Source: Corynebacterium efficiens YS-314 (lineage in GTDB: Bacteria > Actinomycetota > Actinomycetes > Mycobacteriales > Mycobacteriaceae). From it: a DNA stretch of 64,000 nucleotides. This document shows positions 8,925 to 17,528 of this stretch, in pieces. Every line of letters begins with the position of its first letter. The first letter of the stretch is position 1. The notes under the pieces were generated by a model. That model was not told the DNA's origin and ran no database searches. It saw only the letters and a list, made by a program, of their open reading frames with translations. The translations under genes were made by a program, and so were the position numbers. The stretch covers positions 1,550,001 to 1,614,000 of the forward strand of contig NC_004369.1 of assembly GCF_000011305.1 (NCBI RefSeq), read 5' to 3'.

Positions 8925-10037
8925 GTGACCGAACACTTTCGAGCCATGCTGTCAAAAACTGAGGCTTTTCAATCGTCGTTACAAGCCCTGAAGTCTGCCG
9001 CCAAATGGGCTGATGAGGAGGCTATCGTGACACACGGGGATAGTCTGCAACTGATGAAAAGGCTGCCCGACAATTCTGTCTCGCTAATTTTAACTGATCC
9101 TCCGTATCATTCGACGAAGAAGGAGAATATTTTAGGCGACACAGCTTTCGGAGAAGATGATGACTTTATAGCGTGGATGGTTGAATGCGCTAAGGAGTGG
9201 AAGCGCGTTTTGCGCCCGAACGGGACCCTATACGTTTTCTGTTCTTCAGAAATGTCTGCTCGTTTGGAGGTCAATTTAGCCCAGTTCTTCAGGCCAATCG
9301 GCCACATAACTTGGTCTAAGCCCAATCTGCCGGGTTATGACGGGTGGAAAGGGAAAATGAAGAAAGAAGCCCTCCGTTCCTGGTATCCCCATTCCGAACG
9401 AATTCTTGTCTTTGAGCATGGTACTTATGGGGCATTAGAGGCGCGTAGACGTTCTCCGATGGGAATCTATCTACGTGATTGTCGCCTTGCAGCTGGGTTA
9501 TCTATGGTCGCCTTGACCGAAGCTACTGGGGCCTACGGGAAGATCAATCGCGGTGGAGCCGTTGCCAACTGGGAAGCAGGACGCAATATTCCGAGCCGTG
9601 AGCAGTACGCGAAACTGCGGAAGGCTTTGCTGGAAACCGGGCGCGTTGATTCAATGGTTGAATATGAGGACTTGGTGCGCCCAATGTTTCTGAGTGGTGA
9701 TGTGGAATATACCGATGTTTGGGATTTTCCGAGCGTGAAACAATACAAAGGCAAGCATCCTGCGGAAAAGCCCGTAGCGCTCTTACGTCATATTATTGCC
9801 GCGTCGAGTTACCCCGGAGACGTTGTTCTAGATAGTTTCGCCGGTTCTGGATCGACAGCCGTGGCAGCCATTACGGAGGGGAGACGGGCAATAACAATGG
9901 AGCTCGAAGACAAGTGGGTCGAAAGGACCATACACAGCGTTCAGTTTGCGTCGTTCTCATTCAACGGTATTGAATCTAGCTGTTCGCTCGCCTCGTCATC
10001 TGTGGAAATATCCACAGGAACGCTCTTTGACGTTTGA
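8925..10037 (+). CDS. DNA methyltransferase, DPPY type, with embedded XRE-like HTH
   Basis: S-adenosylmethionine-dependent DNA methylase, 370 aa, the likely protective partner of the endonuclease encoded convergently. Catalytic motif IV 'TDPPYHST' (residues ~57-64) precedes the SAM-binding motif I 'DSFAGSGSTAVAAI' (~302-315), the order of beta-class N6-adenine/N4-cytosine enzymes. Between them, residues ~178-240, is a stretch with the XRE helix-turn-helix pattern ('RLAAGLSMVALTEATG', then 'VANWEAGRNIPS'), where the target-recognition region is expected. The GTG start at 8925 is chosen because AAGGGAAG lies just upstream. The gene is AT-richer than its chromosomal surroundings. Its last 97 bp overlap the 3' end of the endonuclease gene on the other strand. 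Confidence 0.88.
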   Translation: MTEHFRAMLSKTEAFQSSLQALKSAAKWADEEAIVTHGDSLQLMKRLPDNSVSLILTDPPYHSTKKENILGDTAFGEDDDFIAWMVECAKEWKRVLRPNGTLYVFCSSEMSARLEVNLAQFFRPIGHITWSKPNLPGYDGWKGKMKKEALRSWYPHSERILVFEHGTYGALEARRRSPMGIYLRDCRLAAGLSMVALTEATGAYGKINRGGAVANWEAGRNIPSREQYAKLRKALLETGRVDSMVEYEDLVRPMFLSGDVEYTDVWDFPSVKQYKGKHPAEKPVALLRHIIAASSYPGDVVLDSFAGSGSTAVAAITEGRRAITMELEDKWVERTIHSVQFASFSFNGIESSCSLASSSVEISTGTLFDV

Positions 10038-11038
10038 GACCTCCAACCGGATGCTATATTTCGCTTTAATAGCACCTCGACCCAGCTTAACGTGTGATCA
10101 ATACCCGCATCTTTAACGACTATGTTGCAATGATGATGGCCCCACCCGAGATTATACGGCCGGTGCTGAAGGGCCCCTACCCGAAGCTCTTCAATATGAA
10201 ATAGTGATATTTCTGTTGTGGTGAGATCCCATGTTTCACGCCCTACGGCCTGTTCACTGCGTTCGTAAAATGTGGATGCGCTAATTCGCTCAAGACAGAA
10301 GGGACAAATCGTTACGTTGTGTTCGTCAACAATACGTACGGCCTGCAGCCGTTGGTACTCGAGCAGTCCCGCCTCATGTGCATGTTGAAGGGTCTCATCT
10401 CGGCGCTTTCGCGCATCTTTCGGACTCATGCCCCAGTCAATTGCCATCTCAAGGGACTCTTCTGCCAGCCAGTAATAGGACTCTAGTTGAAGTCGCGTTT
10501 TCTCCAAGTTTTCTGTAGACGCGTATTCGTACACTCGAATCCCCGCGCCTCTAAGGTTGGTTTCGTTAAAACCCACGCGTATTTGGGAACGTTTGTCGCC
10601 TTCAGCAGTGGTTCCATGAATTCGGGCAAGGACGGTGCCCCCAATCGGCGATATACGTTGGGTGGGCTCGGTGAAAGGCATGCCATTCGGTAGTAAATCC
10701 CCAAGCCGCAAATCATAACGATCCCATTGGGCGCGCTGTTGGAAGTGAAGAACTGCGTTGACTCCTAGGACAATACCTTTGGCGGCTAGGGTCTTATCAG
10801 CATGAGGATGATCTGAGTACCAATCGGGATCAATGAGCACAATAAAACCATTCTCGTATTCAGCCCCTGGATAGGGTTCTTTACATTTTTCCCACCATTG
10901 ATACGGTATGAGGACCGTACTATTGCGGGATACCCGATTTTGGTAGATCTCATTTTGCGAAGCGCCACGCGTCTGTCCGGTTTTGTAGATCTTTCGTTTG
11001 AGCAGTTCAGGAAGAGCGGGAAGTCGTTTGGTAGCCAT
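9941..11038 (-). CDS. probable HNH-like type II restriction endonuclease
   Basis: 365-aa protein with no signal peptide or membrane segment. The C-terminal third has an HNH-like arrangement: 'ICPFCLERI' near residue 245, 'FHIEEL' near 280 and 'GWGHHHCNIVV' near 297, consistent with a Cys-bound zinc and a metal-binding His/Asn site. The N-terminus ('KTGQTRGASQNEIYQNRVSR') reminds me of BstXI-type enzymes, but this is from memory and unchecked. Position is the main functional evidence: it converges on and overlaps a DNA methyltransferase gene by 97 bp, the usual pairing of a restriction-modification cassette. Cleavage specificity cannot be read from the sequence. Confidence 0.68.
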   Translation of the reverse strand: MATKRLPALPELLKRKIYKTGQTRGASQNEIYQNRVSRNSTVLIPYQWWEKCKEPYPGAEYENGFIVLIDPDWYSDHPHADKTLAAKGIVLGVNAVLHFQQRAQWDRYDLRLGDLLPNGMPFTEPTQRISPIGGTVLARIHGTTAEGDKRSQIRVGFNETNLRGAGIRVYEYASTENLEKTRLQLESYYWLAEESLEMAIDWGMSPKDARKRRDETLQHAHEAGLLEYQRLQAVRIVDEHNVTICPFCLERISASTFYERSEQAVGRETWDLTTTEISLFHIEELRVGALQHRPYNLGWGHHHCNIVVKDAGIDHTLSWVEVLLKRNIASGWRSQTSKSVPVDISTDDEASEQLDSIPLNENDAN

Positions 11039-11102
11039 GATGAAGAAATTTACAGCATTGCGAAGTGTATATCTGAAACTAGGCTGGCGATGGAATTGGA
11101 GC

Positions 11103-11126
11103 GTGTCAAGATTTTTGTGTGTAGGG
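11103..11126. repeat. solo copy of the IS256-type terminal sequence
   Basis: 24 bp matching 23 of 24 positions to the left end of the IS256-family element at 11482-11505 and in the same orientation (GTGTCAAGATTTTTGTGTGT then AGGG versus GGGG). Similarity stops after these 24 bases, so it looks like the relic of an earlier insertion or of a related element. Confidence 0.75.
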
Positions 11127-11234
11127 TGAAGTGCCCCGGGTTTTGTTCCTAGGCGTTTGCCTTGATTTCTATTATTTCTTGGCCCGGGTTACTCTTGCAA
11201 AATTCTGATTCAACTTCAGCTGGTGGAGAGTGTC

Positions 11235-11478
11235 TAATGGGAATACAGGATCGGAACCACGTGGAATGACCCACTATTAGACTGGTCATGATCTCATCAT
11301 GTGCCTTCAGCGTGATCTGTCTTCCAGGTTAGTTCCGACCCTGTACCGCGATCTGGTGAATCCGTCCATGACTTCATAGGAGCGTGATGTCTCCACCGTG
11401 ACCACCCCGGCAGGTGTCAAGTGTAGTCGTCCCATCAGCGTCTTGTCTGCCCGGAAACCCCAGAGCACGGGCCACCCG
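11235..11478 (+). repeat. duplicate of the IS110-family left-end region
   Basis: 244 bp, essentially identical (two substitutions seen) to 12925-13168, the non-coding region in front of the IS110-family transposase. It ends abruptly where the IS256-family element begins, and there is no transposase downstream, so it is an orphan left end. The two copies are exactly 1,690 bp apart with no indels. Confidence 0.9.
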
Positions 11479-11481
11479 AGG

Positions 11482-12910
11482 GTGTCAAGATTTTTGTGTG
11501 TGGGGCTCCTGGATTTAAATATTAAAGGTAAGCCTCAAAGCGGTCCGGGAACGCCACCGCCATCTGATTAATCGCCTGCTTCCAGTTGGCGACCTTGCGG
11601 CCCTCGATCAACCGGCCGCTGCTAGCAGCCACCCGTTTTCCCTGCTTAGCGCGTTTCGCCGCCCGCTTGTCCTCGATATTGCAGATCATCAACCACAAGG
11701 TTTTAATCGCGGACTCATCATTGGTGAACTGCACCCGGTTCCGGGTGGCTTTCCGCAGCTCATTGTTCATCGATTCGATCGAGTTCGTCGTATAAATCAC
11801 CTTTCTCGCCATCGGCGGGAACTGCAAAAATGGGATGAACCGATCCCAGGCATCACGCCACACCTTCGCCGATTGTGGGTACTTCACTCCCAGTTCAGAT
11901 GCCTCGAATTCCTCCAACGCCGCGATAGCGGTGTCCTCGGTGGGGGCCGTGTAAATCTTCCTCAACTGCGCCGACACGGCCTTGCGATCGCCGTAGGCCA
12001 CCCACCGGTTCGCCGCCCGGATCAGGTGCACGACACAGGTCTGGACCATGGAATCAGGCCAGGTGGCCTCCACCGCCTGTGGCAGGCCCTTGAGCCCATC
12101 ACAGCAGACAATAAAGACGTCCTGGACTCCCCGGGTGGCGAGGTTGGCACACACATTCGCCCAGAACGACGCTCCTTCTTCCTTCGCCAACCAGATCCCT
12201 AAGATGTGTTTGATGCCGTCGATATCGACACCGATGGCCAGGTAGACGGACTTGTTGACCACCCGGCCCCCGTCACGGACTTTGATGCGTAACGCATCGA
12301 GGAAGATCACCGGGTAGAAGTCATCAAGTTGGCGGTTTTGCCAGATCATGACCTCATCCAAGACGGCATCGGTGATCGCGGAGATTGTTTCATGGGAGAT
12401 ATCAACACCCATGGAGGTGATCATGTGGTGTTGGATGTCTCTCACGGTCATCCCGCCCGCATACAAGCTGATGATCATATCGTCGACGTCGGTGAGCCGG
12501 CGGGAGCCTTTGGGCACCATGGTCGGTAGGAAGGAGCCGTTGCGGTCCCTGGGGACAGCAACATCGATGGGACCGTAGTTGGAGTCCACGCGTTTGGGGT
12601 AGTACCCGTTGCGGTGATTTCCCTGGCCAGCGGCTGTTTTCCCATCCCGATCACTATGCCCGTAGCCGAGGTGGGCATCCATTTCCGCGTTCAAACCACG
12701 GTTAATTGACGCCTGTAACAGGCCCCGGACGAGGTCATTGGCATCGGTGGTGGACGTGCCGAGCTCATCGATGAGCTTTGCCATTTCTGGGTTGGCTAGG
12801 AGCTTTTCCTCGATTGCTTTGATCCGGGCTTCAATCTGCTGGGTCTTGTTTAGCCACGGTGGTCATTATGGTTTATCTCCTTGATGTGAGGGGAGTCCCT
12901 CACACACAAA
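11482..12910 (-). mobile_element. IS256-family insertion sequence
   Basis: The left terminus GTGTCAAGATTTTTGTGTGT at 11482 and the right terminus (minus strand, GCGTCTAATGGTTTGTGTGT from about 12921, with the match strongest over TTTGTGTGTG) form an imperfect inverted repeat around one transposase gene; the right end is therefore 12910-12921. The flanking bases do not show a matching 8-9 bp target duplication, so the element may have arrived by recombination or its flank has been rearranged. It separates two copies of the IS110-type left-end sequence. Confidence 0.72.
11522..12784 (-). CDS. IS256-family (mutator-type) transposase
   Basis: 420-aa DDE transposase: 'VIFLDALRIKVRDG' (first Asp), 'VCCDGLKGLPQAV' (second Asp) and 'YTTNSIESMNNELRK' (Glu) are all present. 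The visible ATG is at 12784. Upstream, an ATG at 12866 with a good ribosome-binding site (GGAGATAAACC) starts 'MTTVAK' but runs into a stop after 11 codons. One base removed near 12848 would join it to an open frame, 'KTQQIEARIKAIEEKLLANPE', leading straight into this start. The N-terminal ~27 residues therefore seem to have been lost by a frameshift. The rest is intact; whether it is active is unclear. Confidence 0.9.
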   Translation of the reverse strand: MAKLIDELGTSTTDANDLVRGLLQASINRGLNAEMDAHLGYGHSDRDGKTAAGQGNHRNGYYPKRVDSNYGPIDVAVPRDRNGSFLPTMVPKGSRRLTDVDDMIISLYAGGMTVRDIQHHMITSMGVDISHETISAITDAVLDEVMIWQNRQLDDFYPVIFLDALRIKVRDGGRVVNKSVYLAIGVDIDGIKHILGIWLAKEEGASFWANVCANLATRGVQDVFIVCCDGLKGLPQAVEATWPDSMVQTCVVHLIRAANRWVAYGDRKAVSAQLRKIYTAPTEDTAIAALEEFEASELGVKYPQSAKVWRDAWDRFIPFLQFPPMARKVIYTTNSIESMNNELRKATRNRVQFTNDESAIKTLWLMICNIEDKRAAKRAKQGKRVAASSGRLIEGRKVANWKQAINQMAVAFPDRFEAYL

Positions 12911-12924
12911 CCATTAGACGCTGA

Positions 12925-13200
12925 TAATGGGAATACAGGATCGGAACCACGTGGAATGACCCACTATTAGACTGGCCATGATCTCATCATGTGCCTTCAG
13001 CGTGATCTGTCTTCCAGGTTAGTTCCGACCCTGTACCGCGATCTGGTGAATCCGTCCATGACTTCATAGGAGCGTGATGTCTCCACCGTGACCACCCCGG
13101 CAGGTGTCAAGTGTAGTCGTCCCATCAGCGTCTTGTCTGCCCGGAAACCCCAGATCACGGGCCACCCGCGCGTTTGCTCACAGACAGGACATGATCCCCG
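12925..13200 (+). ncRNA. IS110 left-end non-coding region, candidate bridge RNA
   Basis: 276 bp without a gene directly before the IS110-family transposase; the first 244 bp recur at 11235-11478. IS110-family elements are known to transcribe a structured bridge RNA from a non-coding end that specifies target and donor DNA. The length and position here fit, and short self-complementary pieces such as ATGATCTCATCAT (12979-12991) are present. I have not folded it, and the RNA is inferred from family knowledge. Confidence 0.5.
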
Positions 13201-14430
13201 ATGCCTACCATCTTCGAGTGCCCAACCGGCGCCGTCGCCGGAATTGATACGCACACCGATACCCACACCGTTGCTGTTATTTCGGACACCGGCCGACACA
13301 TCGCCACTGACACCTTCCCCGCCACCAACCCTGGCTACGTGGACATCGCAGAGTTTATGGCAGCTCACGGTGTCATCACCGTCGGTGTGGAAGGAACCAG
13401 CTCCTACGGAGCCGGCCTGACACGCCACCTTCTCACCCAGAAGTACTCAATCGTAGAAGTCTTACGCCCTACCCGTAGTATTCGACGCCGGGACGGAAAA
13501 TCAGACCCTGTTGATGCGGTAGCTGCCGCCCGCCAGGTGCTCACCGGGGAAGCCTTAAGCATCCCGAAAGACACCTCCGGGCCAGTAGAATCCCTCCGTG
13601 GGTTGCAGATCACCCGCCGTCAGCTCGTGATGACAGCAGCGAAACTAATAACGACGATCAAATCGTTGCTGGTCACAGCACCTGATGAGATTCGACGCCG
13701 CTATAGTGCGATGTCCACATTGGTCATGGTTGAGGCATTGTCCCGGTGCCGGCCAGCAGCTGAGCTGGCCGATCCCAGAAATGGGGTGCTCATCGCGTTG
13801 AAGACATTAGCCACCACCTACCGGGATGTGCACAAACAGGGCACGCAGCTGGAAGAACACATCAGCATCCTGGTTGAGGCAATCAATCCGCATGTGACCT
13901 CGATATTTGGGTGTGGTGCCGTGGTGGCTGCTGATCTGATCGTCAGTGTTGGGGAAAACCCAGGCAGGATTCACTCCGAGGCAGCATTAGCTCACCTGTG
14001 TGGGGTTTCACCGATTCCGGCTAGTTCTGGACGGACTCATCGGCACCGTCTCAACCGTGGAGGAGATCGTCGGGCGAATTCTGCGCTACATCGGATTGCG
14101 TTGGTGCGGATGCATCATGACCAGCGCACCAGGGACTATGTAGCCAAGCACACGAAGGAAGGACTATCGAAAAGGGAGATCTTGCGGTGTCTGAAACGTG
14201 CCATTGTCAGGGAAGTCTACCGGGTGTTGTGCCTAGGCCAATCCGTTATTCCAACAGGCCAGGTACGGGTCGATGAGCTTAAAGCCCGACGAATCGAAAG
14301 GCAGCTCTCGCAAGCCCAGGTTGCCGAACAGCTCGGGTGCGCTCCAGCGAGGATCAGTGATATTGAAACCGGCAAGCGTCCACTACCGGAGTTGAGATCG
14401 GCTTATGAGGAACTTCTCAAATCAGCTTGA
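13201..14430 (+). CDS. IS110-family transposase with C-terminal XRE-type HTH
   Basis: 409-aa DEDD recombinase of the IS110 family. The RuvC-like N-terminal domain has 'AGIDTHTDTHTVAV' (first Asp), 'GVEGTSSYGAGL' (Glu) and 'DGKSDPVDAVAAARQ' (Asp pair). The C-terminal Tnp domain has 'CGVSPIPASSGRTHRHRLNR' with the family's conserved Ser and 'GDRRANSALHRIALVRM'. After the normal family end there are about 55 further residues (~355-408) with an XRE helix-turn-helix pattern, 'RQLSQAQVAEQLGCAPARIS' followed by 'DIETGKRPLP'. The gene is intact and has the long non-coding leader expected for this family. It marks the right side of the foreign island, next to uvrB. Confidence 0.92.
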   Translation: MPTIFECPTGAVAGIDTHTDTHTVAVISDTGRHIATDTFPATNPGYVDIAEFMAAHGVITVGVEGTSSYGAGLTRHLLTQKYSIVEVLRPTRSIRRRDGKSDPVDAVAAARQVLTGEALSIPKDTSGPVESLRGLQITRRQLVMTAAKLITTIKSLLVTAPDEIRRRYSAMSTLVMVEALSRCRPAAELADPRNGVLIALKTLATTYRDVHKQGTQLEEHISILVEAINPHVTSIFGCGAVVAADLIVSVGENPGRIHSEAALAHLCGVSPIPASSGRTHRHRLNRGGDRRANSALHRIALVRMHHDQRTRDYVAKHTKEGLSKREILRCLKRAIVREVYRVLCLGQSVIPTGQVRVDELKARRIERQLSQAQVAEQLGCAPARISDIETGKRPLPELRSAYEELLKSA

Positions 14431-14603
14431 CACAACATAGGAGCATCACTCTCGCACTCCCAGAATAAATAAATTAGATTTTCCGAATGCAATTCCAGTT
14501 TGTTCTCCCGGAGAAGGCGTCGACAAGCTCACGGCGACCACCCGCTCACCGCACCCTAAAGACGACCATTTAACGTGTCCCCCTTCTGGCGTACCCTGTA
14601 TAT

Positions 14604-16709
14604 ATGGCTTTCGCTGCTGAACAACCAGTCCTGTCCCACTCCGAGCACCGACCCGTCGGGGAGGTCGAGCGCTCCGACGATAAGTTCGAGGTCATCTCCG
14701 AATTCCAGCCGGCGGGTGACCAGCCGGCGGCGATCGCGGAGTTGGACAAAAGGCTGACCAATGGTGAGCGTGATGTGGTGCTGCTGGGTGCCACGGGTAC
14801 GGGTAAGTCGGCGACGGCGGCGTGGTTGATCGAGAAGCAGCAGCGCCCCACCCTGGTGATGGCACCGAACAAGACACTCGCCGCGCAGCTGGCCAATGAG
14901 TTGCGCCAGCTGCTGCCGAACAACGCGGTGGAGTATTTCGTGTCCTACTACGACTACTACCAGCCGGAGGCGTACATCGCGCAGACGGATACCTACATCG
15001 AGAAGGACTCCTCGATCAACGAGGATGTGGAGCGTCTGCGACACTCGGCGACATCCTCGCTGCTGAGTCGCCGGGATGTGGTGGTGGTCAGTTCCGTCTC
15101 GTGTATCTACGGTCTGGGCACCCCGCAGTCCTACCTGGACCGTTCGATCGTGTTGAAGGTGGGGGATGAGGTCGACCGTGACCGCTTCCTGCGCCTGTTG
15201 GTAGATATCCAGTATGACCGCAATGACATTGCGTTCACCCGTGGTGCGTTCCGCGTCAAGGGGGACACGGTGGACATCATCCCGGCGTATGAGGAACTGG
15301 CGGTGCGGGTGGAGTTCTTCGGTGATGAGATCGACAGTCTCTACTACATCCACCCGCTGACCGGAGACGTGGTCCGCAACGTGAAAGAGGTGCACATCTT
15401 CCCCGCCACCCACTACGTTGCGGGCCCGGAACGCATGGAGAAGGCCGTCGCGGATATCAAGGCCGAGCTGGAGGACCGTCTCGCCGACCTGGAGAACCGC
15501 GGCAAGCTGCTGGAGGCCCAGCGTCTGCGCATGCGTACCGAATATGACCTGGAGATGATCGAACAGGTGGGGTTCTGCTCCGGTATTGAGAACTACTCCC
15601 GCCACATCGACGGCCGTGGCCCCGGCACTGCGCCGGCGACCCTGATCGACTACTTCCCGGAGGATTTCCTCACCATCATCGACGAGTCGCACGTAACTGT
15701 GCCCCAGATCGGTGGCATGTTCGAGGGCGATATGTCGCGTAAACGCAACCTGGTGGAGTTCGGGTTCCGTCTGCCGTCCGCCCTGGATAACCGCCCGCTG
15801 ACCTGGGAGGAGTTCGACGCGCGACGCGGCCAGACCGTGTTCATGTCCGCCACACCCGGCAAGTTCGAGATCGCCGCCGCCGGTGGTGAGTTCGTGGAGC
15901 AGGTCATCCGTCCCACCGGTCTGGTGGACCCGAAGGTCACGGTTAAACCCACCAAGGGCCAGATCGATGACCTCATCCACGAGATCCGGGGCCGAACCGA
16001 GAAGGACGAGCGTGTCCTGGTGACCACCCTGACCAAGAAGATGGCCGAGGACCTCACCGACTACCTCCTGGAGAACGGCATCCGCGTGCGCTACCTGCAC
16101 TCCGATATCGACACCCTCCAGCGCGTGGAACTGCTGCGCCAGCTGCGGCTGGGTGAGTACGACGTGCTGGTGGGCATCAACCTGCTGCGTGAGGGCCTCG
16201 ATCTGCCCGAGGTGTCCCTGGTGGCCATCCTCGACGCGGACAAGGAGGGCTTCCTGCGCTCGACCACCTCACTGATCCAGACCATCGGACGCGCCGCCCG
16301 AAACGTCTCCGGCGAGGTGATCATGTACGCCGACAAGATCACCGACTCCATGCAGTACGCCATCGAGGAGACCGACCGCAGGCGCGAGAAGCAGATCGCC
16401 TATAACAAGGAATACGGCATCGACCCGCAGCCGCTGCGCAAGAAGATCGCCGACATCCTCGACCAGGTCTACGAGAACCAGGAATCCGGTGTCGGCGCAC
16501 CGGGGCTCACCGGTGATGCCGCCGTGGTGGAGAAACCCGACACCTCCGGGATGCAGGTGGATCAGCTGCAGAAGCTTATCGACGATCTCTCCGCCCAGAT
16601 GGCCGCCGCCGCCCGCGAACTCAAATTCGAGCTGGCCGGCCGACTGCGTGATGAGGTCTTCGAGCTGAAGAAGGAACTTAAAGGCATGAAGGAAGTGGGT
16701 ATGCAGTAG
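14604..16709 (+). CDS. uvrB: excinuclease ABC subunit B
   Basis: DNA-damage-loading helicase-like subunit of nucleotide excision repair; forms the UvrA2B2 scanning complex and presents the lesion to UvrC. 701 aa, the usual family length. Seen: Walker A 'GATGTGKS' (residues ~61-68), the beta-hairpin region '[20 protein letters not shown]', 'IDESHVT' (motif II), 'RYLHSDIDT', '[14 protein letters not shown]' and 'TIGRAARN' (motifs V and VI), and a C-terminal UVR domain '[19 protein letters not shown]'. The ATG at 14604 is followed by a ~25-residue N-terminal extension. Its usual upstream neighbours are displaced by the foreign island that ends about 170 bp before it. Its partner gene uvrA lies at 22.3 kb. 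Confidence 0.98.
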   Translation: MAFAAEQPVLSHSEHRPVGEVERSDDKFEVISEFQPAGDQPAAIAELDKRLTNGERDVVLLGATGTGKSATAAWLIEKQQRPTLVMAPNKTLAAQLANELRQLLPNNAVEYFVSYYDYYQPEAYIAQTDTYIEKDSSINEDVERLRHSATSSLLSRRDVVVVSSVSCIYGLGTPQSYLDRSIVLKVGDEVDRDRFLRLLVDIQYDRNDIAFTRGAFRVKGDTVDIIPAYEELAVRVEFFGDEIDSLYYIHPLTGDVVRNVKEVHIFPATHYVAGPERMEKAVADIKAELEDRLADLENRGKLLEAQRLRMRTEYDLEMIEQVGFCSGIENYSRHIDGRGPGTAPATLIDYFPEDFLTIIDESHVTVPQIGGMFEGDMSRKRNLVEFGFRLPSALDNRPLTWEEFDARRGQTVFMSATPGKFEIAAAGGEFVEQVIRPTGLVDPKVTVKPTKGQIDDLIHEIRGRTEKDERVLVTTLTKKMAEDLTDYLLENGIRVRYLHSDIDTLQRVELLRQLRLGEYDVLVGINLLREGLDLPEVSLVAILDADKEGFLRSTTSLIQTIGRAARNVSGEVIMYADKITDSMQYAIEETDRRREKQIAYNKEYGIDPQPLRKKIADILDQVYENQESGVGAPGLTGDAAVVEKPDTSGMQVDQLQKLIDDLSAQMAAAARELKFELAGRLRDEVFELKKELKGMKEVGMQ

Positions 16710-16975
16710 TGGGGGAGCACCCCGCACCCACAGGTGGGTCGGGCCAGGTTCACCGCAAGGGGTGGTCCCGGGCGCAGAAGCGGTGGATGTGTTACCCCTG
16801 CAGCATGTGGAACGCACTGTAACGCCTGACCAAAACCGTCAATGCCGTAGCCAGAAACACCCCCGGAGCAGCAGAGAAGTTTGTTAGACTGGGGCACTAA
16901 CGTAAACGGGGCAGCACCCGGGCCCCGCTGAACGAGAACATCACTTCCCACTCACTGAGCACTAGGAATTGTCAT

Positions 16976-17419
16976 ATGAGCGAGAATTACTCCAAGATCG
17001 TCGTCGGTACCGATGGATCCAAGTCCTCCCTCCTCGCAGTCGAGCGCGCTGCGAAGATCGCAGCGGCCTTCGACGCCACCCTCATCATCGGCTGCGCATA
17101 CTACGAGAACAAGGATGAGGCCTCCAAGACCCTCCGCCAGGATTCCGTGACCATCCTCGGTGATGATCCCGCCAAGGAGAACCTGGAGAAGGCCTCCGAG
17201 GCTGCCCGCAATGTCGGCGCCACCAAGATCGAGACCGAGATCCGCCCCGGCACCCCGGTTGAGGCCCTCATGGGTATCGTCACCGACCGCAACGCCGATC
17301 TGCTCGTCGTGGGCAACCGCGGCATCAATTCCCTGACCGGCCGTCTGCTGGGTTCCGTGCCCGCTGATGTCGCCCGCCAGTCCGACTGTGACGTGATGAT
17401 TGTTCACACCGTGAGCTAA
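16976..17419 (+). CDS. uspA: universal stress protein, UspA family
   Basis: 147-aa single-domain Usp protein. It starts with 'KIVVGTDGSKSSLLAVERAA' and ends with the ATP-binding loop 'GNRGINSLTGRLLGSVP', the G-2x-G-9x-G(S/T) pattern of nucleotide-binding members, then 'CDVMIVHT'. Expected cytoplasmic; role in stress or energy-limited survival is by family only. It stands alone, with a ~265-bp upstream region containing a likely -10 box near TTAGACT (16884), and ends at a bidirectional terminator shared with the convergent arsenate reductase gene. C. glutamicum has a Usp gene in the same place next to uvrB. Confidence 0.93.
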   Translation: MSENYSKIVVGTDGSKSSLLAVERAAKIAAAFDATLIIGCAYYENKDEASKTLRQDSVTILGDDPAKENLEKASEAARNVGATKIETEIRPGTPVEALMGIVTDRNADLLVVGNRGINSLTGRLLGSVPADVARQSDCDVMIVHTVS

Positions 17420-17460
17420 GCGCTCCTTCCCACCCCTTGTGTTGACCGTGGGGCGCGGAC

Positions 17461-17508
17461 AAAACCACCCCTGATACGCTGCTAAAACAGCATGTCAGGG
17501 GTGGTTTT
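17461..17508. terminator. bidirectional terminator between usp and arsC
   Basis: Perfect 14-bp stem: AAAACCACCCCTGA (17461-17474) with TCAGGGGTGGTTTT (17495-17508). The A and T runs at both edges suit termination in both directions between the two convergent genes. Confidence 0.85.
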
Positions 17509-17528
17509 GCCTTCCGGTTCTGGGGCCT

